DNA of 64,000 bases, taken from Pseudeuparius sepicola (taxonomy: Eukaryota > Arthropoda > Insecta > Coleoptera > Anthribidae). Below the pieces are notes generated by a model. The model was given only the letters and a program-made list of their open reading frames with translations, made no database searches and had not been told where the DNA came from. The DNA lies in contig OY987298.1 of the NCBI GenBank assembly GCA_963920635.1, positions 126,861,735 through 126,925,734 on the forward strand, given 5' to 3'. Below are positions 57,523 to 64,000 of the stretch, piece by piece (the stretch's first letter is position 1; each line of letters starts with the position of its first letter). A program made the translations under genes and the position numbers.

Positions 57523-58294
57523 ACAGGCCGAATAAGAAAAAAGATAAACACCGCGGTATGGAGCTGCAATAACCGGGAACTAAATGTCCACTTTTAGGAC
57601 TCTCAGACTAAAACTATTTCCCTTAGCTACTCACTTTGTTATACTGTAGCGCTAGGTGCATTCAAAACCAATTTATACCATCTTATACCAACTGCTGACT
57701 AAATTTCTTGGTAACTGTGTTTATACGATGTTAATGCAGACCGATTGCACGACTATTAAGCTCTCGCAAATCAAATTTCGCAGACCACTTGATAGAAACT
57801 GGACATTCCTTTAACGTAGATGCTGGTCTTAATGTATTACATGTTTGTAACAAGGGACCGATATTAAACAATCTAGAGTCTCTGGAAATTTATCGCCACT
57901 CTCGAAATAACAATAATATTACACTTAATACACAACTGGATTTTGAAGCCTCTCAAACCTTTTCTTACCTTTTAGAGGAATACATTTTTATGAATCTAGC
58001 CTACTAATTTCCACCACATTTATGGTCAAACATACGCCTCCTTTTTTGCTGTTTTTGCTTTCTATGTGTAGTTTAAAAAATTTATATATTTCTAAAAATT
58101 CCTTTACATGCTCTTCAGACACCAGCACATATACTATGTAATTTTAACAACGATTTTAAATATTTTAACTTTTTTAAATGTTTGTTGATGTTATTGTACG
58201 TATATGTTGTATGACAAGATTGTAATAATCGTGTAAGTACCTGTTTTCAACTAAAGTTGGACCTTTAACATCGTTCTTTTCTTGTTTTTAGTCT

Positions 58295-58340
58295 AGGCCT
58301 GATGATGTAATTATATTAAAGGTTACGAAACCGGTCGCCA
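58295..58340 (+). ncRNA. Hammerhead-ribozyme-like motif at the Penelope-like 3' end
   Basis: The order is that of a type I minimal hammerhead. Stem I strand GGC (58296-58298), core CTGATGA (58299-58305), stem II GTAA (58307-58310) with TTAC (58323-58326) and a 12-nt loop, core GAAA (58327-58330), very short stem III ACC/GGT, cleavage triplet GTC ending at 58336, and returning stem I strand GCC (58337-58339). One unpaired base (58306) sits before stem II, a departure from the consensus. Minimal hammerheads with tiny stem III are established in the terminal repeats of Penelope-like elements and may act as dimers. Activity is inferred, not shown. Confidence 0.65.
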
Positions 58341-58394
58341 AATAAAATTAAGAGCTGTGAGAATTAAGACTTTCAAAAGACCATTTTTTTATAT

Positions 58395-58773
58395 CCTACC
58401 ACTCACATTAGGGTGAAGAACCAATTCAACTAAAAAGTAAACCATTTTAGTAGTTCCATTCTAACTCTGTTAATTTTTCATATATTGAACCCCAATTCAT
58501 AAATACCGACTGTCATTATTTGTGAGTTATTATCCTAAGAAAGGACTCTCTTGTTGTTGAAAAATAACTGTAATGAATCTTTGATTTGAACATGCTGCTA
58601 TATAGGCTGCGAAGATTCGGGCTAAATTTCATTGTCGTGGGACACCTTCTTAGGCAAATATTAATCACATTCTGCTGAACTATCACAAACCAACTGCAGT
58701 ATTGTAACTTTAAGCTGGAAACAACAACAACTATCCAGATTACTTCCAAACCCCTTAATTTCTTAATTACACA
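58395..58773. other. No gene recognised
   Basis: No supported feature. Confidence 0.5.
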
Positions 58774-58955
58774 CTCGGCATTTTCATCCACCACCGCAAG
58801 GCACGCTCACACCGGGGGCTGTCGCTTATTTATTTAGACGGGTAACTCCTCCGTTGGAGAATCTTGGCATTAAAACGCCGCTACATGATTTATTTAGACA
58901 TCAAACATAGCTCGTATTGTTTAATATCTGCAAGAGAAACACGGGATGGGAAAGA
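58774..58955 (+). other. Non-coding segment, relative of 48254-48420
   Basis: It shares ordered blocks with 48254-48420: 'cggcattttcatccacca', 'gcattaaaac', 'tttatttagaca', 'ttgtttaatatctgcaa', 'cgggatgg'. Both copies are on the same strand and lie on either side of the Penelope palindrome. There is no ORF. Function is unknown. Confidence 0.45.
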
Positions 58956-59085
58956 CCGTATGCTCGTTATTATTTATTCAAGGCTTAGATATCTCTGCCC
59001 TTACTCTAAGTCTTTAATGAATAAACGCATTATTATTAAATTCAAAGAAAAGGCCTGTTTTACCTTTGAAAGCATTACCTAATAT

Positions 59086-59300
59086 ACAGGGTGTACCTAA
59101 CTTAAGTACGTTAAAATATTTCAGGGTGATGGTCTTCAGCCGATTTTAAGAAAAAAGTTTAGGTATATAAACATTGTAACGGGTTAATTTTCGGTTTTGT
59201 ATTTAGTTTATTTAATTAGCATAAATCCGGTATATAGTCTCAAATTTCTTGTTATGGGGGTACTTATTTTGTTTTCCTAATATAAGCATTTTAAAAAGTG
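59086..59300. repeat. Single TATA|CAGGGTG repeat terminus
   Basis: The sequence TATACAGGGTGTACCTAA resembles the termini of the TATA-targeting fold-back elements. No matching inverted end was found within several hundred bases. Confidence 0.35.
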
Positions 59301-60154
59301 CGCAGCCAGCGAGAGTCTCCGAGTCTTCGGCTTTAAAATGACGTAAAATGCTACCGTCGCAGTCAAGGACAAGTTTGTTCTTTTTATAATGTTTGTATGG
59401 CCGCGGAACAGTATTTCGGTCAGTTCAAATTACACTGTATACTGTATGGGTGATTCTCTGGAATTTTTACATTTTCAGAAGGGTGGAAGAAAAAAAATTT
59501 GTTTTCTAATTAGATTTGCAACTTATTCATTCTAAAGATTATACTAATGGCTTCTGGTTTCTAGCTGGGTAATAAAATATTTTGTAAAAGTTATGAGATA
59601 AAGTTGGAAGAAACCTGTCATGTCGTGAATCCCGTCATTACCGTCCTTTATGTTCTTCTGCATGAAAACATGTGAAGTCCTTATTATATTTGAGATTTTG
59701 CGTCACACATTATAACGAGTGCCCTAGCATATATTAAAAAAGCGTGTAACAAAAGCCAATGACGCTTTCTGTACTATAATGGCAACTGGAAAAATAAGGA
59801 AAAAGTGGAATAATTGAAATTTACAAGTTTATCTTTTTTGTAATTTTATGAAAACGTACGGGATATTATAAATTTTATTAGGAACGGTTAGTTACTTATA
59901 GTTACTTCATATAAATCCATCGAATTCTATTTTGTGGAAGCTATATTAAATAAAAAAAATTGTGAAGAAGGACGGTAATGACGAAAGGGACGGTAATGAC
60001 AATTATTATTGTGGGACGGTAATGATTTTACACTCATCATTTGTTGGGTTCGGAGCTGCCTTTTTTAACATGATTAATTTGTGATGGAAGGTGTTTTTTA
60101 AAAATGTGACGGGATACACTAGACGCCGCTGCTTCAGATTGAACGTGATATTTT

Positions 60155-60589
60155 TTATAAATAGGAGAGGAGATTTGTATCATTGGATACTTTTGCCTCT
60201 GCCTTGATTTCTCTTACCAAACATTTACTAAAGAGTAATTTCTTTTTTACTTCTTTAGTTGCTTGTCTTACAATTGCTTTTACCTTTGTATCAGGTGAAG
60301 AGGAACTTGATTGTTCACTTTTTTTCTTCGATAACCTATTATACCGTTTTTTGTAACGCTCAGCGCATTGTTTTGCAGTTTTCAAAGATTTTCTTAGGTC
60401 CAAAATCGTTTTTTTGTGTTCCCTATAAGGCTTAGTAGAGTTCATTTTAGTCTTTACTCTCTTGTTATTAACTACTTCTGGCAGAGGTGATGTTGACCGG
60501 CTTGCAGGTGGGGTTTCTTCATCCCTAAATTTGTCTAACTTCATCTGCTGCTTTTTCTTTAATCTGTAAGTCCTGGAATTTTCTGCCAT
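60155..60589 (-). CDS. Lys/Arg-rich ORF inside the GACGGTAATGAC element
   Basis: A 144-residue protein starting AENSRTYRLKKKQQMKLDKF. It is basic throughout, with a Pro/Ser segment (TPPASRSTSPLPEV) and a Lys/Arg helix rich in coiled-coil spacing (about residues 58-95), a Ser run, and a second basic helix to the end. I do not recognise the family. Multi-copy invertebrate proteins with RxYRxKK repeats are similar in style and probably element-borne. Upstream on the same strand (about 61085-60600) are further Lys/Glu-rich stretches in shifting frames (for example EEPSQENSNSSEVLPSVLP), so the original gene was longer and is now broken. Nuclear localisation and nucleic-acid binding are inferred from charge only. 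Confidence 0.4.
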   Translation of the reverse strand: MAENSRTYRLKKKQQMKLDKFRDEETPPASRSTSPLPEVVNNKRVKTKMNSTKPYREHKKTILDLRKSLKTAKQCAERYKKRYNRLSKKKSEQSSSSSPDTKVKAIVRQATKEVKKKLLFSKCLVREIKAEAKVSNDTNLLSYL

Positions 60590-60673
60590 TTTTTTCTTTG
60601 TCGTTTCTTTTCCCGTGTATTCTTTTGTATTATATGTGTTAACTTTCCTTCTTCTTCCCTTTTCCTATTTCGT

Positions 60674-60680
<7 letters not shown>

Positions 60681-60712
<32 letters not shown>
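60681..60712 (+). repeat. (CT)n microsatellite
   Basis: About 16 CT dinucleotides. On the minus strand this reads Arg-Glu repeats within the basic coding relic. On the plus strand it produces the spurious Leu/Ser/Phe-rich frame 60615-61085. Confidence 0.9.
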
Positions 60713-60716
<4 letters not shown>

Positions 60717-61954
60717 TTTTTTATAAGTTTCTATGTTTTGTTTCCTCTCTTTCTCTCTGCCTCCTCTTTTTTTTTTCACGTGCTTTTTTCCGTTCCTCTT
60801 CATTATTTACCTTGGCCTTTTTCTTTTTTACTTGTCCTTTTTCTTGCGCAGCTCTTATCAGCACGTATGGTGGAGCTAGTAGATTGGCTTTCTTCGGCAG
60901 TATTTGGCCCTAGTTTTATTTTTAAAGTATTTTTGTTTGGCAAAACCGAAGGTAAAACTTCACTACTATTACTATTTTCTTGGGACGGTTCTTCCTTTGC
61001 TATTCCTTCTTTGGCTTCTTATTTTTTATGGTATTTTTCTCTTTGCATTTTTTCTTTAACTCATATTTTTCGACTTTGCTTTTAATCTGTTTACTTGATA
61101 GTCATCCATTATGCTCTAAAAGTTATATACATACCACCAAGCAATCATTACCGTCCCTTTAAAATCATTACCGTCCCCAGGCAGAAAAATCTTCCAAAGG
61201 GACGGTAGTGACGGAGACGGTAATGACGTTTAAACATGTTATTTCGCGCTTATTAAATTGAGGTTATGTTATGACATTTATAAGGTTCACCAAAATAATT
61301 TGGACTATTTTTGCCATTTTATGCAGATTAGTAAAGCAGTTTACTCCCAGTAGGCTTTGCTTCAGGCGTAGGGACGGTAATTAGTCCAAAATGTAAATTA
61401 AACCATTTTTCATACCTTTCTTAGATGCTCACTGCACAACAGCATCGCACGCACACTTCGGCTGCCAAATATCAACTAAAGAGTGATGCCGCGCGTCTTA
61501 AAAACATGTTACATTGAGACGGGGCGCGATTTGGTGGCCGCAAATCGTATTAAAAGAAGACGGGACGGGACGGTAATGACGTGTAAAAGTCTGGACACAC
61601 TTTCAATATTTAATAGTCAATTTATATCGTAAAAAAGTAACAAATTTCGACTTTTAATACATTGTTCATAGTATTTACAAGTATAAGCAAGCACCAAACG
61701 TGTCTGAAAATGGTTTATTGTTTTAATACTGCAGAAAATAACCATGAATTTAGTGGGTAGGGACAGGGGACGGTAATGACCTTTGACCTATTCTTCTCGC
61801 ATTTGTGACAAAAGAATAGACATTTTTAAGTCGTACCTCAGTTGGAGTGATAGTATAGTTTAAATTCGTAAAAGATGTTTAATGATAACTTGTAATTTGA
61901 AGTGATAGCTTGCCCGGGACTTGAAATGCAAAAATGTCAGAGAATCACTCGTAT

Positions 61955-64000
61955 ACCTATCTACCCCGCCTGATGGTCACATTCTGTGGCGTACCGGTGA
62001 ACGAACCACGATTCTGTTCGTTTGTTCCATGGGTTGGTTGATGCGCAAACAGAACACAATATAGTAGTGGAGACCAGCCTTATTAATATCGATATATCGA
62101 TGATCTCAATATCGAACATTTTCGTGTAAAAGGTATGCCATCCTTTTTTCAGCATTTTCATAACAAGCACTTGCATACTTCTCCTTGGCAGCCTGTTCAG
62201 AAACGTGGAAAAACTAATTATTAAAATACAAGTTCACGTGACAATAATAGCCCTTTGAACCCACGCTAACGGTATGCCTATGGTTTTCCGAGGATTTTTC
62301 TATTTTGAACTTCATTATAAAACACATGGCAGCCTGACTAAAATCATATCAAAACGCATATTTTTCGAATAATTATTGAAAACTCAGTTTTTCTTATGAA
62401 GAACCCAGGATGACTCTCTGGTTCATACCTTATTATTGTGAGAATATGTGCCACATAATGCCCTTTGCAAGGCATACTGAGTAAAATCACGTCCAAAAAT
62501 CTGTCACTATCTCCCGGTCTATATGTAGCTGAGAGCGGTTCGAGGCTGATTTACGACCAGTCGCAAAAAATTGTTGTTTTCTCCGAGAGAACAAAGAAGT
62601 GAGCTGACTTATACTATTCTCTAGACTTTGCTATCGATGTGTCATCTAGAGTGATTAAAACTTGTGGTGCAATAATTAATCTATTTTGTAGAACCGAAAT
62701 TTACCCGCACTTTTCTTCTCCGAGATTTTGGCCACTCTAGAGGTTGTCTAAAACAACATTCCCGATATCACGGTTGGATACCATCATAGCTGAGAAGTTT
62801 CCTATATATTTTGTTTTGTTTTGTAAAACGGATGGCTTAAAAAGAATAGAGAGAACTAAAAATTTTTGTTTAAACATGTGTCCACGAGGTGTTAAAAATC
62901 TTATTTTTCCCAGAACTTCTTTATTTGTAAAGATTTTTTAACCAAATTTGGTTCACATTATCATACTTGACTAGAATCCTTTTAAATTTGTTATTTTCAA
63001 GCTCTAGATTGAACCAGTGAGAAAGTTAGTACGGCCCTGTACGAAATTAAAGTGGGTAGCAATTTTGGATGGAGCATTGAAGTCTGAACAAAAAAGTGTC
63101 TCTTGACTTCTTTTTGTCTCTATCGCCGTTTTGCGGCAAATTCGATTTTTAAATTTATTTTATGGGACTTGCAAAAATGTCAGGTATTTAAAAAGCATAG
63201 GGAAAAGATCATGGTCTTGTTTTCAATCAAAGACAAAATTTTGAAGCCAACACAACCAATTTTAACTAAAAAAAGGAAAAAAAAAGCTACGGGAAAATTT
63301 TAACATCCCGTAATATCGAAAGCCAACAATTTTTGGACACATATTTATATGAATTTTTGTTCTTAGAATTAGCTGAGATAGCGACCCTGCAATATTCAAC
63401 TATTTAAATATATTTTTTTTAATGTTAGACCCTGTATATAGGGTACCTTTATTAGAAGAAAAGTTAGTGCCATGGAGAAAAAAAAAAAGCAGCGAACGAC
63501 TGGAAGCAAGTTTATTGGGCTGAATGTTCGCTTCAATTCTGTTGCTTGTTCAACGGATGAAGTATAGGTGTACATAAATTACAATTACACATTTTATGAC
63601 AATGACAGAATTTTCCCTTGAATTTAGGTCTGTAAGAGTCCAATAGAATATACGAGTATATGGTCTGACTATTGATTAGTTACATTTAGAAGCCGCATTA
63701 TAGACGATTCAGTCTAAAATTGTTGATAGAAGGAATTCTAACTGACTAAAAGATAAAATAGGACGTTCACATTGCTGTATAATAATACAGAATCTATAGT
63801 ATCCCATTGATGAAAAATCCCGCCCTAGAGGAATTATTCGGTGTAGATGTCACAGTCCCCTCATGTGTTATCCGAGAGTATTGGGAAGGAGAGACGACGC
63901 CGCACAAAGTAATTAATTAAACTTGTCGATTGTGAGGCTCTGCGGAATAATATGCTTTCATTGGTAACGCGTTATGACTGCGGGGATTATCCGAATATCA
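61955..64000. other. No gene; repeat fragment at about 62930-63080
   Basis: 'ccaaatttggttcacatt', 'agtacggccctgt' and 'aattttggat' near 62943-63070 match the arm of the fold-back element at 6129-6828 in order, so this is an old relative. 63420-63450 has 'gaccctgtatatagggt', a short palindrome. A GC-richer block at 63825-63960 has no ORF. Nothing else was recognised. Confidence 0.4.

Larger units (their letters stand above)
53050..57754 (-). mobile_element. Nearly full-length CR1/Jockey-type LINE
   Basis: This 4.7-kb minus-strand element has a 5' leader (57754-57523), ORF1 (57522-56554), ORF2 (56368-53341) and a 3' end with an (ATT)n-like tail at 53050-53071. It is flanked by ATTAA on both sides (53045-53049, 57755-57759), inside the Penelope-like sequence 'cagattaagctctcg'. 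The tail type is shared with the two truncated LINEs at 8667 and 15425. The presence of the 5' leader suggests a complete insertion. Confidence 0.9.
51550..58005 (+). pseudogene. Broken Penelope-like RT/GIY-YIG gene
   Basis: The pieces are as follows. 51550-51909 holds the N-terminal block through FVNMPIRPVVSFSP. 51931-52256 holds the RT with SLDISNLFTNIP and GLAMGSPLSNILADI. 52260-52859 holds YYRYVDDILVLF onward. 52860-53049 is the start of the GIY-YIG domain (SGVYKLTCGDCDCF). After the LINE, 57760-58005 holds the end of the nuclease (HLIETGHSFNVDAGL, NNLESLE). The frame changes come from 'ggtatttttaaggattt' being present twice at about 51898, and from extra TA units at about 52250. The stop at 52857 is TAA where the left arm has TAT. 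Comparing the two arms dates these changes after the duplication. Confidence 0.9.
51534..58394 (+). mobile_element. Penelope-like element, right arm of palindrome, split by a LINE
   Basis: This is the plus-strand copy of the left arm. Without the nested LINE (53050-57754) it is about 2.15 kb, the same length as the left arm. It ends at 'aaaagaccatttttttata' near 58394. It is decayed by a 17-bp local duplication near 51898-51930, a TA-repeat expansion near 52250, and a nonsense change near 52857. Confidence 0.9.
59448..61950. mobile_element. 2.5-kb TIR element with repeated GGGACGGTAATGAC motifs
   Basis: The left end GGGTGATTCTCTGGAATTTT pairs with the inverted right end, which reads GAGTGATTCTCTGACATTTT, over about 27 bp. 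The flanks are GTAT on both sides (59444-59447 and 61951-61954), a likely 4-bp target duplication. The interior has a Lys/Arg-rich ORF (60589-60155), a (CT)n tract, and eleven copies of a GACGGTAATGAC-type word on both sides of the ORF. A 4-bp duplication with GRG termini would fit the Sola superfamily as I remember it. The ORF shows no recognised DDE core, so the class stays open. Confidence 0.65.

Noticed and set aside
60615..61085. 156-codon plus-strand frame rich in Leu, Phe and Ser, resembling a membrane protein
   Set aside because: It is the antisense of a Lys/Glu-rich, (CT)n-containing coding relic; the hydrophobic look comes from complementing AAA/GAA codons.
1..64000. tRNA, rRNA, CRISPR arrays, bacterial operons or phage genes
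   Set aside because: None seen on reading both strands; composition, short introns and element types indicate an arthropod nuclear genome.

Overview
The window looks like nuclear DNA of an arthropod, most likely an insect. It is AT-rich and almost gene-free. It carries the usual insect mix of mobile DNA: Penelope-like, CR1/Jockey-type LINE, pogo, hAT, P, PIF/Harbinger and Tc1/mariner-type material, plus fold-back elements ending CAGGG or CACACTG beside TATA. I cannot place it to order. I see no complete host gene, no tRNA or rRNA, and no CRISPR. The only possible host coding pieces are a putative signal-peptide exon (43917-43980), a putative Arg-rich exon (38564-38779), and GC-richer non-coding islands that may be regulatory. 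The window may lie in an intron or upstream region of a host gene.

Layout. 1-5.5 kb: repeat ends and an inverted element with CAAGA-type subterminal repeats. 5.5-8.4 kb: a three-layer nest, in which a terminal-inverted-repeat element with a broken CXC-domain gene holds a hAT-type insertion (8-bp target duplication), which holds a fold-back element. 8.7-17.1 kb: two 5'-truncated LINEs on opposite strands, with fold-back elements between them. 17-26 kb: MITEs, old repeats, a 130-bp direct repeat and a GC-rich inverted-repeat pair. 27.2-29.5 kb: a pogo/Tigger transposase relic interrupted by a hAT fragment. 29.7-38.4 kb: MITEs, a fold-back element, and a hAT element carrying a Harbinger-type MITE. 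41.5-42.9 kb: an internally deleted P-type element with a spliced THAP-like N-terminus. 46-47.9 kb: a 39-bp perfect hairpin insertion and a LINE remnant carrying a MITE.

49.3-58.4 kb is the centrepiece: two Penelope-like element copies lie head to head as a palindrome with arms of about 2.15 kb around a 25-bp spacer. The left copy keeps a nearly intact RT plus GIY-YIG protein. The right copy is broken and contains an almost full-length 4.7-kb LINE (ORF1, endonuclease, RT) flanked by ATTAA. Each Penelope copy ends in a hammerhead-ribozyme-like fold. The left copy also carries a 24-bp hairpin insertion between 7-bp direct repeats, the same design as the hairpin at 46.4 kb.

59.4-61.95 kb holds a separate 2.5-kb element with GRG-type terminal repeats, a 4-bp flanking duplication, a Lys/Arg-rich ORF and eleven copies of a GGGACGGTAATGAC-type motif. 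Two pairs of diverged, co-oriented non-coding segments (about 0.24/4.69 kb and 48.25/58.77 kb) may be duplicated regulatory elements or very old repeats. Family calls rest on reading motifs, terminal repeats and target duplications by eye; no database search was run.
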